NCBI GenBank assembly: GCA_038748365.1
Contig: JBCDIZ010000009.1
Coordinates: 62,001 to 126,000 of the forward strand
Length of the DNA stretch: 64,000 nt
Source: Alterisphingorhabdus sp038748365
GTDB lineage: Bacteria; Pseudomonadota; Alphaproteobacteria; Sphingomonadales; Sphingomonadaceae
Direction of reading: 5' to 3'
Under the pieces are notes generated by a model. It was not told the origin of the DNA. It saw only the letters and a list, made by a program, of their open reading frames with translations, and made no database searches. Of the stretch, positions 35,694 to 43,322 are shown piece by piece (positions within the stretch are counted from its first letter, which is position 1; every line of letters begins with the position of its first letter). The translations under genes and the position numbers were made by a program.

Positions 35694-36518
35694 TTGAAAC
35701 TTCCGAAAGAAGAAATCGGAATCTTCCCTAATTCCATGGCATATGCGCGCTGGGGAACCGGGCCGCGGCATTTAATCCTCATTCCTGGTGGACCCGGAAA
35801 CGCCATGGCGCCTGGGTGGTTACTTCGAGTTCAGATGAAGCCGTTCGCGTCGTTGTTGAAGGACGGTTTCTCGCTTTGGCTTGTGATGCGAAAGCAAAAT
35901 ATGGCAGAAGGATATCGAGTAGAGGACATTGCAAAGGACTATGGCGAATTAATCGAGCAGGAATTTGACGGTTCCGTCGATACAGTAGTCGGCATTTCCT
36001 TTGGCGGAATGATAGGATTCCACCTTGCCGCCGATTATGGTCACATGATTGGGAAAATGGCCATTATCGTAGCCGCCGCAACCGTCACTGACTGTGAATA
36101 TGATATCGAATTTGCCAGGCTCATTGCTGCAGGCAAAAAAGTTGAGGGCAACACCTTTCTGCTTAAAACGCTTTATCCCCAATATTCGCTCTTGGCTCCA
36201 ATATTAAGCAGATTAATTATCGCCGCATCACCTAAGGAAGTTCACCCACATTTCGCAAAAGATATTGTTACTGAGGCGCGGACCGAGCTGACATATGACG
36301 CAAGCGAGTGCCTCTCGCGAATTTCCATTCCCATGCTCCTTCTGAATGGCGACAAAGACAATTACTTCCCGATCGACGCTGTCAAAGACACTGTTAGCCA
36401 GCTTCCGAACTGCACTTCCATTATTTACTCGGGCAAAGGTCACTTCGGAGCAGGCATGGACAAAAGATGCGGCATTGACACGGTTGCCTTTGTTCGGACG
36501 TTCGACACTAATGTTTAG
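35694..36518 (+). CDS. Alpha/beta hydrolase, TTG start
   Basis: The 274-aa protein is an alpha/beta hydrolase with LILIPGGPGNAM (oxyanion region), VVGISFGGMIGF with the nucleophilic Ser near residue 101, LLNGDKDNYFP with the acid and GKGHFGAGMD with the His. TTG is taken as the start because GGAGG lies six bases upstream. By eye the base composition is more AT-rich than the surrounding sequence. It is divergent from the TonB receptor across dyad D and is the last gene before the right IS6 remnant. It may act first on the imported substrate. Confidence 0.82.
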   Translation: MKLPKEEIGIFPNSMAYARWGTGPRHLILIPGGPGNAMAPGWLLRVQMKPFASLLKDGFSLWLVMRKQNMAEGYRVEDIAKDYGELIEQEFDGSVDTVVGISFGGMIGFHLAADYGHMIGKMAIIVAAATVTDCEYDIEFARLIAAGKKVEGNTFLLKTLYPQYSLLAPILSRLIIAASPKEVHPHFAKDIVTEARTELTYDASECLSRISIPMLLLNGDKDNYFPIDAVKDTVSQLPNCTSIIYSGKGHFGAGMDKRCGIDTVAFVRTFDTNV

Positions 36519-36548
36519 TCTCACATTTCTGCTGTTAAACGCTTCAGC

Positions 36549-36957
36549 GGTGCTGTCTGTCTAACGCGAACTCGTCTGTGATTGGTGCAGAGCGCCCTTC
36601 CCTCGCCTGTGATCAGGCCATGAGGCTTTGCCACTCCGCCAGAGCGGCGGAACGGGTGGCCTTGTAGGTTGATCTGTCGGCGAGGTGGCGGTCGTAGTTG
36701 AAGTGGTTGTGGACGTTGGCGTGAACGAAAGCGAATATCTGAACGGACTTCATCCTTCTGAAACGCTGCATCACGCGTTCTCGTCTTCGGAAGGGCGAGT
36801 GCGAGTTTTCCACCCGGTTGTTGGACCAGCTACCGCTCTCCTGCCACTCTAGATTGCCGAGCCCTCTCATCGCCGCCTTGTAGGAAGAATGCCTCGTTGG
36901 TCTGACAAAACCTTCGAGAAGGATTCTAAACGCTAAGTGGACCACTTTTTTACACAC
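36549..36957 (-). mobile_element. Truncated IS6-family element (right flank of island)
   Basis: The element end is at 36549 (GGTGCTGTCTGTCTAA). It contains the C-terminal part of an IS6-type transposase read on the minus strand, and recognisable similarity stops near 36905. The second end and the N-terminal half of the gene are missing. The same end, in the same orientation, is found at 16421, so the two remnants flank the 16.6-36.5 kb gene set as direct repeats. Confidence 0.8.
36613..36957 (-). pseudogene. IS6-family transposase, C-terminal fragment
   Basis: The frame encodes the end of a DDE transposase: SYKAAMRGLG, then SNNRVENSHSPFRRRERVMQ, which holds the last Glu of the DDE triad, then VHANVHNHFN and AALAEWQSLMA. 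This is the diagnostic IS6 C-terminus. The first 18 or so residues do not look like transposase and probably read through the truncation point. The two catalytic Asp residues are absent, so it cannot be active. Confidence 0.85.
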
Positions 36958-37219
36958 ACTAAACCTTCATGGCAGAGCTCCACCGAGATCGCGTCAAAAC
37001 ACCATCATATAACATGCACCAAGCAGCAGGCTAGCTTGAACCGCTTTCTCAAGCATTGCATCTTTCACAGCCAAGATCTGGCCCGGCATCTATGGCACGA
37101 CACATTTCCAACCCCATCATCACAATAGCAAAGCTAGGGTTGCGACCAGCCCAAGCCCGAACTACGCTTAGCCAGCACAAGCGGTACCACCCTACTTACT
37201 AGTGTTGGAGACCAAAGCG
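36958..37219. other. Gene-free junction between IS6 remnant and RraA gene
   Basis: These 262 bases contain no convincing coding frame, hairpin or recognisable element end. This is probably scar sequence beyond the truncated IS plus the leader of the RraA-like gene. A GGAG ribosome site appears only at the very end. Confidence 0.5.
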
Positions 37220-37891
37220 ATGGATGAACTTGGCAAAGCGCTATCCCCCGACTTGCATGAGCTATTCCAAAGTCTGCCCGCGAGCATAGTGCATGACATG
37301 ATGCGAGCCCAAGGCCTTGGTCAAAGGGTGCTACCGCCGACCATCCGACCGATTGCTGAAGGTTCCAGACTGGCGGGACCTGCATTCACCGTATCAGGCC
37401 AAGCCGTCAAAGATCACGACGCGCATGAAACCCTGCTTGCCTGGACTGCCATGCTGTCGCGGGTACCCGCAGGGCATGTGCTGGTGATGCAGCCAAATGA
37501 CAGCAGCGTGGCGCATATGGGTGAACTCTCCGCAGAGGCGCTGCATCTGCGTGGCGTATTGGGCGCCGTCATTGATGGAGGGTGTCGGGATGTCGAGCGG
37601 ATCAACAGTGTCGGTCTGCCCGTCTTTTGCCGCTATTTCACGCCTCTGGATGTGGTCGGGTGTTGGCTACCCGATCGTTTTGGCGAGACCGTCATTATCG
37701 GCGATTGCGAGATCGCCACGGGAGATATCATCGTTGCTGACACTGATGGGATCTGCGTAGTGCCGCAGGCTCATGCCGAACAGATCGCCGCCGCTGCCGA
37801 GACAGCGATGAACCAGGAAAATCTTGTACGCACCGCGATTCTGGAAGGCGTTGATCCCGAGACTGCTTACCGGCGGCACGGCAAGTTCTGA
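37220..37891 (+). CDS. RraA-family aldolase/decarboxylase-like protein
   Basis: The 223-aa protein belongs to the RraA / 4-hydroxy-4-methyl-2-oxoglutarate aldolase family. GAVIDGGCRDVERI carries the conserved Arg-Asp pair and PVFCR the following strand. Family members cleave 4-hydroxy-2-oxo acids to pyruvate plus a second oxo acid, or decarboxylate oxaloacetate. Here it could cleave an intermediate of aglycone or sugar-acid breakdown. GGAG lies nine bases before the ATG at 37220; a GTG at 37202 is less likely. It is alone on the plus strand and converges on the large minus operon with a 10-bp gap. Confidence 0.84.
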   Translation: MDELGKALSPDLHELFQSLPASIVHDMMRAQGLGQRVLPPTIRPIAEGSRLAGPAFTVSGQAVKDHDAHETLLAWTAMLSRVPAGHVLVMQPNDSSVAHMGELSAEALHLRGVLGAVIDGGCRDVERINSVGLPVFCRYFTPLDVVGCWLPDRFGETVIIGDCEIATGDIIVADTDGICVVPQAHAEQIAAAAETAMNQENLVRTAILEGVDPETAYRRHGKF

Positions 37892-37901
37892 GTATTGCGC
37901 C

Positions 37902-39098
37902 TCAGCGGGTGCTTGCTGGGAGACAGGACGGCCCGGCAGGTGTGAAACTCTTATAGGTCAGAATAAACTCCTGATGGCCCAGCGCTTCTGAACAGGTCGG
38001 CGTGCCATCGGCAACCGCCTCGACCAGCTCGGCAATTTCCGCCCCAACTACGTCCAGATCGGCACGGCCCTCCAGAATACGACCGGCATCAATGTCCATA
38101 TCATCGGGCAGTCGGCGGAAGGTTTCGGGATTGGCGCACACTTTGATCACCGGCGAGATTGCCGAACCCACAACCGATCCGCGCCCGGTCGAGAACAGGA
38201 TCACATGCGCGCCGCAAGCAATCAGTTCGACGATCTCTGCATTGTCCGAAATGTTTGGAAAGCCGAACCGCACCTCGCCGTCCGGCACCACGTCGAGCAG
38301 ATAGAGGCCGCCCCCAACGGGTTGGTCCCCGGGCTTCAGCAAGCCGACGATCGGGGATGCGCCCGATTTGGCATAGGCGCCCATGCTCTTTTCTTCCTGC
38401 GTGGTGAGTCCCCCATCGGCATTACCAACCGCGAAACTGCCATGCCCCAATGTCGTATAATAGCGCGCAGCCTTGTCGACGCTGGCGACGATTTCAGCAG
38501 CCAGCTCGGGCGTCGCCGCGCGATTGGCCATATGGCCCTCGCAACCAATCAGCTCTCCGGTTTCCTCAAATATGCCTGCGGCTCCGGCTGCAATTAGCTG
38601 GTCAAATGCCCGGCCGATCGCAGGGTTGGCGGTCAGGCCGCTGGTGCCATCCGATCCGCCGCAGATGGTTCCGACCACAAGATCGGCCGCTGTCATCGCT
38701 ACGGTCGGCATTGCTGCGAGCACCGGCAATGTCGCATCGACCCAGTCACGGCCCTGCTCGATCGTGCTTCGTGTGCCGCCCTTGTCCTGGATGACCAAAA
38801 GCGATGCGGGCCGACCACTGGCACGGACGACCTCCAGCAAGCGATTGCGCGCAAAGCTCTCGCAGCCCAGCGACACCAGCAGGACGGCGCCGACATTGGG
38901 ATGGCAGCACAATCGCTCCATCATCTTTTGCGCATAGTCGTTGGGATAACAGCCCGGAAAACCGATCAGATGGACCTCACCACCGTCATGGCGCTCGGCA
39001 ATGGCGCGTGCGACATGATGTGCACACTCCACCAGATAAGCCACAACGACAACATTGCGAATGCCCTTGCTTCCGTCCTGGCGCTGCCAACCTCTCAT
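37902..39098 (-). CDS. UxaA-family dehydratase, large (catalytic) subunit
   Basis: The 398-aa protein matches the large domain of altronate/galactarate dehydratases: QDGSKGIRNVVVV at the start, GCESFARN, a C-rich GTICGGSDGTSGLTANPAIG core and FSTGRGSVVGSAISPVIK. The enzymes bind iron and remove water from hydroxy acids; SuyB sulfo-lyase is a split relative. It is encoded separately from its SAF-domain partner, which overlaps it by four bases. With the fucose genes nearby, a deoxy-sugar acid or hydroxy-acid substrate is plausible, but the L-fuconate step already has an enolase-type enzyme at 63.3 kb. It is the last gene of the 14-gene operon. Confidence 0.86.
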   Translation of the reverse strand: MRGWQRQDGSKGIRNVVVVAYLVECAHHVARAIAERHDGGEVHLIGFPGCYPNDYAQKMMERLCCHPNVGAVLLVSLGCESFARNRLLEVVRASGRPASLLVIQDKGGTRSTIEQGRDWVDATLPVLAAMPTVAMTAADLVVGTICGGSDGTSGLTANPAIGRAFDQLIAAGAAGIFEETGELIGCEGHMANRAATPELAAEIVASVDKAARYYTTLGHGSFAVGNADGGLTTQEEKSMGAYAKSGASPIVGLLKPGDQPVGGGLYLLDVVPDGEVRFGFPNISDNAEIVELIACGAHVILFSTGRGSVVGSAISPVIKVCANPETFRRLPDDMDIDAGRILEGRADLDVVGAEIAELVEAVADGTPTCSEALGHQEFILTYKSFTPAGPSCLPASTR

Positions 39099-39391
39099 GC
39101 TGCGTCTCCTTCTGTCCGGGTGGCAAGATAATCGCTGGCCAGATTGTGGAGATGCACCCAGTCACCTTGCGCTATATCGCACGTGGCTGATCCGATACCG
39201 GCACCATATTTGGTAACCTTGGTGCCTGCCGGGATTTCTTGTCGGGCGAGCTTATGGCCAATCGGCACATCCTGCCGAACCACAATCTGTCGCTCCCCGT
39301 CCATCACATGATGGCCGGCAGCCAGATCGGTGATAGCGATCAGCACATTGTCGTCCGGCGCAAGCAGCAAGGCAGGCTGGACACCAGTCAT
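39095..39391 (-). CDS. UxaA-family dehydratase, small SAF-domain subunit
   Basis: The 98-aa protein is a SAF domain as found at the N-terminus of altronate dehydratase and in SuyA. It shows NVLIAITDLAAGHHV, a VPIGHKLARQEIPAGTKVTKYG core and GDWVHLHNLAS at the end. It would form the small half of the dehydratase with the 398-aa protein. ATGA overlaps link it to the fucosidase upstream and the large subunit downstream. Confidence 0.86.
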   Translation of the reverse strand: MTGVQPALLLAPDDNVLIAITDLAAGHHVMDGERQIVVRQDVPIGHKLARQEIPAGTKVTKYGAGIGSATCDIAQGDWVHLHNLASDYLATRTEGDAA

Positions 39392-40821
39392 GCGGTGACC
39401 TCCAGCACGGTAGCGGCTGACCCGACAAGGGTTGGCGGAATATCAACCACGAGATCATCGCCCTCACGTCGACAGGGAAGAGCTGGTCCATCAAGCACAG
39501 ACAGGCCATCCACACCTTCCCAACCTGCCAACCGGAGGTTCGCCGGTAACGGCCCGGCAACAAGCGCAAAACGCTGTTGACCGACGCGTACTGGCAGGAC
39601 ATCGGTGCCGGAAATATCGAGTTTGCACAGTTCGTCATCCGGGCGGCTGCCATAGATCGCCCGCCCATTGGTCTTCAGGAAAGTGCCCAAAGCGCTTAGT
39701 GGCCGGGCCTGTTCATCGGGGATGCTGCCATCGCCGCGCGGTCCGATATTGATGAGCAGATTGCCACCATAGCCGACGATTCGCAGGAACATGGCGACCA
39801 GTTCGTCCCCAGTGAGGAAATCCGCGGCAATCTCATTGGCCTTATAGCCAAAGCTATGACCGACGCCGCGCACGGTTTCCCATGCGACATCGCCCATCTC
39901 GGAGCTGGTGGCGTATTCCGGTGTGCGGTGATCGAACACGGCGGGCACATCAGGCGCGAAGGCAAATCCGGACTCGCGCAAAGCTGCGGCAACGTCGCGA
40001 TTATACGCGATTCGCTCCTCCGGGTCGGACATGGCCAAATGCGAGGGCGTAGGCAGTTGGAAACGGTCGTTGATCAACCGGTCCTCGCGGTCGTTGTAAT
40101 AATCGGCCAGCAAATCCCAGAGATCGCCCGCATCGGGATAGCCGATATCGTTCCACAAAATATCGGGATCGGTTGCGGCAATCAGTTCTCGGTAATGGTC
40201 CAGCATCATCTTCCGGGCCAGCGAACCTGATGGCAGCGCATTGCGCATCTCGCCGAGATTAGCCATCGGTTCCGGATTGAGCGTCCAGTCAAGGCCAGCA
40301 CTATAATAGACGCCAAAGCGCATGTTTCTGGCGCGGGCTGCGGTCGCCATTTCCGAGACCAGATCGCGCGGCGCATGCCAATCCGCACCTCGCAGCAGGT
40401 TGGCTAAGGCGGTTGGCCACAGGCAATAGCTGTCATGATGCTTGGTAACCGGCACGACATAGCGCGCGCCGATACCGGCGATGAAATCCATCAACGGTTC
40501 CGCCGACCAATTGGCAAGGCCAGCCTCGAATGTGTTTCGGAACGCGGTATAGGGCGCATCGCCAAATCGTTCCCGGTGCTGCTCTGCGGTTGGCCCGTCG
40601 GCGAACTTCAGGCTGTTCTCATACCATTCGGCATAGGGTGTCAGTTTAAGCGCGTCATCGGGTCGCTCGGCCAACAGCTTCACCACATCTATGCCACGCG
40701 GCGCAAAGGCCGGGACCGAATAAAGCCCCCAGGTGATCATCACACCCAGCTTGGCATCGCGCCACCAGTTTGGCGCGCTGTGGGCGGCGAGGCTGTCCGG
40801 GTCTGGGCGATACTGTGTCAT
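39388..40821 (-). CDS. GH29 alpha-L-fucosidase, cytoplasmic
   Basis: The 477-aa protein has the GH29 layout. WWRDAKLGVMITWGLYSVPAF opens the barrel, VPVTKHHDSYCLWPT is the HHD active-site motif, and DILWNDIGYPD carries the nucleophilic Asp near residue 222. NLLINIGPRGDGSIP is the standard GH29 segment near residue 355, and the C-terminus is a beta domain. No signal peptide is present, so it must act on a fucoside already inside the cell. This fits the GPH symporter and the L-fucose operon 15-24 kb away. It is translationally coupled at both ends inside the ketone-carboxylation operon, which suggests the glycoside is the substrate of the whole operon. Confidence 0.9.
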   Translation of the reverse strand: MTQYRPDPDSLAAHSAPNWWRDAKLGVMITWGLYSVPAFAPRGIDVVKLLAERPDDALKLTPYAEWYENSLKFADGPTAEQHRERFGDAPYTAFRNTFEAGLANWSAEPLMDFIAGIGARYVVPVTKHHDSYCLWPTALANLLRGADWHAPRDLVSEMATAARARNMRFGVYYSAGLDWTLNPEPMANLGEMRNALPSGSLARKMMLDHYRELIAATDPDILWNDIGYPDAGDLWDLLADYYNDREDRLINDRFQLPTPSHLAMSDPEERIAYNRDVAAALRESGFAFAPDVPAVFDHRTPEYATSSEMGDVAWETVRGVGHSFGYKANEIAADFLTGDELVAMFLRIVGYGGNLLINIGPRGDGSIPDEQARPLSALGTFLKTNGRAIYGSRPDDELCKLDISGTDVLPVRVGQQRFALVAGPLPANLRLAGWEGVDGLSVLDGPALPCRREGDDLVVDIPPTLVGSAATVLEVTA

Positions 40822-42143
40822 GACCAGAGATATCCCTCTGCCCCGGGACGCAGATGCGCAAAACGCTGCTTCAATTCATCGAGCGAGAGGACATGGGCAT
40901 CGCCGCCGGTCTCGCGCGGATCGGTGTTGCGGTGCCGCTTCAGCTCGTGTCTCGCCAGCTGGTTGCGGTGCACCTCATCGGGTCCATCCGCAAGGCGCAG
41001 CAGGCGCGCGGTGGCAAAGGCGGCGCTGAGCAGGTGATCATTGGCAGTGCCGCCGCCGCCAAACATCTGCATCGCATTATCGACCACCTGCTGTGCCATG
41101 GCCGGAGCAGCGATCTTGATCATCGCTATCTCGGCGCGTGCCTCCTTGTTCCCGACTGTGTCCATCATGTGCGCCGCCTTCAGAGTGAGCAAACGACATT
41201 GTTCGATAGCGAGACGCGCCTCGGCAATACGCTCCAATGTCACGGACTGCTCGGCCAGCGACTGGCCAAAGGGATTTCGGTGCTCTGCCCTGCGACACAT
41301 ACGCTCCAGCGTGCGCTCGGCAAGGCCGATGAGACGCATGCAATGGTGGATACGCCCCGGGCCCAACCGGCCCTGCGCAATCTCGAAACCACGCCCTTCG
41401 CCGAGCAGCACATTGGTTTGCGGTACACGCACATTCTCGAACAGTACTTCAGATGCACGGTCGGGCACACCATAAAAGCCCAGCACAGGCAAAGGCCGAA
41501 GCACGGTCACACCCGGTGTATTCTTGGGCACCAGGATCATCGATTGTTGGCGATACCGGTCCGGATTGTCCGGCGCTGTCTTGCCCATCAATATGATAAT
41601 CTCGCAGCGCGGATCGGTGGCACCGGTAGTGTACCATTTGCGACCGTTGATCACATAATCATCGCCATCACGCGCAATCGAACAGGCGATGTTGGTCGCG
41701 TCTGATGAGGCAACCTCTGGTTCGGTCATCGCAAAGGATGATCGGATCTCGCCAGCAAGCAGCGGCGTCAGCCACTCTGCTTTCTGTTCGGTCGTGCCGT
41801 AGCGAAGCAACACCTCCATATTGCCGGTGTCCGGGGCGGCGCAGTTGAATATCTCAGGGGCCATCAGCGAACGCCCCATAATCTCGCACAAGGGCGCATA
41901 TTGGAGGTTGGTGAGCCCGCTTTCCTGAACGCCAAAGTCCTGCGCGTGGTCGGGCAGGAACAGATTCCATAAGCCCTCTGCCCGAGCCAGCGGTTTCAGC
42001 TCTTCGACCACCGGATAGACACCCCATGGGCCGAGCTTTTCGGCTTCGGCATAATAGCGCGCCTCGTTCGGGTAAATATGGCGTGCCATGAACGCCTTGA
42101 TGCGTTCCGCCAGCTCCTGAGTATAATTATCGTGTTCGAACAT
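40818..42143 (-). CDS. Acyl-CoA dehydrogenase (ACAD10/11-like)
   Basis: The 441-aa flavoprotein has the acyl-CoA dehydrogenase fold: FAMTEPEVASSDATNI and NGRKWYTTGA for FAD binding, then RRAEHRNPFGQSLAEQS and MQMFGGGGTANDHLLS. The closing LADGPDEVHRNQLARHELKR is typical of the ACAD10/11 branch. Members of that branch also act with kinases on 4-hydroxyacyl-CoA in levulinate-type routes, which is notable beside a dikinase-like module. Ordinary dehydrogenation of an acyl-CoA remains the simplest reading. It overlaps the fucosidase by four bases. Confidence 0.9.
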   Translation of the reverse strand: MFEHDNYTQELAERIKAFMARHIYPNEARYYAEAEKLGPWGVYPVVEELKPLARAEGLWNLFLPDHAQDFGVQESGLTNLQYAPLCEIMGRSLMAPEIFNCAAPDTGNMEVLLRYGTTEQKAEWLTPLLAGEIRSSFAMTEPEVASSDATNIACSIARDGDDYVINGRKWYTTGATDPRCEIIILMGKTAPDNPDRYRQQSMILVPKNTPGVTVLRPLPVLGFYGVPDRASEVLFENVRVPQTNVLLGEGRGFEIAQGRLGPGRIHHCMRLIGLAERTLERMCRRAEHRNPFGQSLAEQSVTLERIAEARLAIEQCRLLTLKAAHMMDTVGNKEARAEIAMIKIAAPAMAQQVVDNAMQMFGGGGTANDHLLSAAFATARLLRLADGPDEVHRNQLARHELKRHRNTDPRETGGDAHVLSLDELKQRFAHLRPGAEGYLWS

Positions 42144-42152
42144 GATCTTGGT

Positions 42153-43322
42153 TTACTCCTCGCAGCGTTCGATCAGGGTGGCATTGGCCATTCCGCCGGA
42201 TTCACACATGGTCACCAGGCCAAAGCGACCGCTTGTTTCCTCCAGCGCCGCCAGACAATTGAGGAAGAGCCGTCCGCCCGACGCGCCAACCGGGTGGCCC
42301 AGCGCTATCGCGCCGCCCATAGGGTTAACCTTGGCGGGATCAGCCCCGGTCTCGGCCAGCCAATGCAGCACCACGCTGGCAAAGGCCTCGTTCACCTCGA
42401 ATATATCGATGTCATCCATGGTCAGGCCAGCGCGATCCAACAGCTTGTAAGTGGCTGGCACGATTGCGGTCAGCATCATGATGGGATCATCACCGGCAAC
42501 AGCAAAATGGGTAATGCGCGCGCGCGGACGCAGACCCAATGAACGCGCTGCCTGCTCCTCCATCAGCAACAACGCGCAGGCGCCATCGCTGACCTGACTG
42601 GCATTACCAGCCGTCACTTGCCACCCAATCGCGGGGAATCGGGTCGCCATTTCTTCGCTGTAAAATGCCGGGGCGAGCGCTTTCAGTCGTTCCAGCGTGC
42701 TGTCGGTACGCACCCCCTCGTCCCGATCTACGATGCGGTCATTTGCCTGAACCGACACTAGCCCGGGTGCTGCGTGCGCGGCGGCTAACTGGTGAGAGCG
42801 CAGCGCGAACTGGTCCATGGCTTGGCGATTGATGTTGGCGTGTGCGGCAATCAATTCAGCCGATATCCCCTGATGCACCAGACCGTCGGGATATTGCGCG
42901 GCGATGGCCGCACCCATATTGTCGCGCCCCAGCCGATTGCTCTTAGGCGGTACCGTCGACATCATCTCGACACCGGCTGCTACCGCAATGTCATAAGCAC
43001 CCGCAATGATACCGCAGGCAGCAAAATCAATCGCCTGCTGGGCCGAACCGCACTTGCGATCAAGGCTTACAGCAGGAACTGTCTCGGGCCAGCCCGCCGC
43101 CAGCACTGCCTGCCGACCGATATTGCCGGCCTGCTCGCCGGCCTGAATCACGCAGCCGGTGATGACATCTTCTACGTGTTTTGGATCGATGCCGGTTCGT
43201 TCAGCAAGGGCCGAGAGACATTGAGCGAGCAAATCCACCGGGTGCAGGCCATGCAATGCACCGCCCTCTCTGCCCTTCGTGAAAGGCGAACGCACACCGT
43301 CGACAATGACCGCGCGCCTCAT
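42153..43322 (-). CDS. Acetyl-CoA acyltransferase (thiolase)
   Basis: The 389-aa thiolase has DRKCGSAQQA with the nucleophilic Cys near residue 89, FEVNEAFAS, GGAIALGHPVGASG with the active His and CESGGMANATLIER with the second Cys. Within the operon it is the natural candidate to split the 3-oxoacyl-CoA made by carboxylation of a ketone and CoA ligation, releasing acetyl-CoA. Its ATG overlaps the stop of the carboxyltransferase gene. Confidence 0.94.
   Translation of the reverse strand: MRRAVIVDGVRSPFTKGREGGALHGLHPVDLLAQCLSALAERTGIDPKHVEDVITGCVIQAGEQAGNIGRQAVLAAGWPETVPAVSLDRKCGSAQQAIDFAACGIIAGAYDIAVAAGVEMMSTVPPKSNRLGRDNMGAAIAAQYPDGLVHQGISAELIAAHANINRQAMDQFALRSHQLAAAHAAPGLVSVQANDRIVDRDEGVRTDSTLERLKALAPAFYSEEMATRFPAIGWQVTAGNASQVSDGACALLLMEEQAARSLGLRPRARITHFAVAGDDPIMMLTAIVPATYKLLDRAGLTMDDIDIFEVNEAFASVVLHWLAETGADPAKVNPMGGAIALGHPVGASGGRLFLNCLAALEETSGRFGLVTMCESGGMANATLIERCEE

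Noticed and set aside
36937..37128. Possible small gene beyond the IS6 remnant
   Set aside because: The His/Thr-rich translation has no domain or start signal and lies in probable scar sequence.
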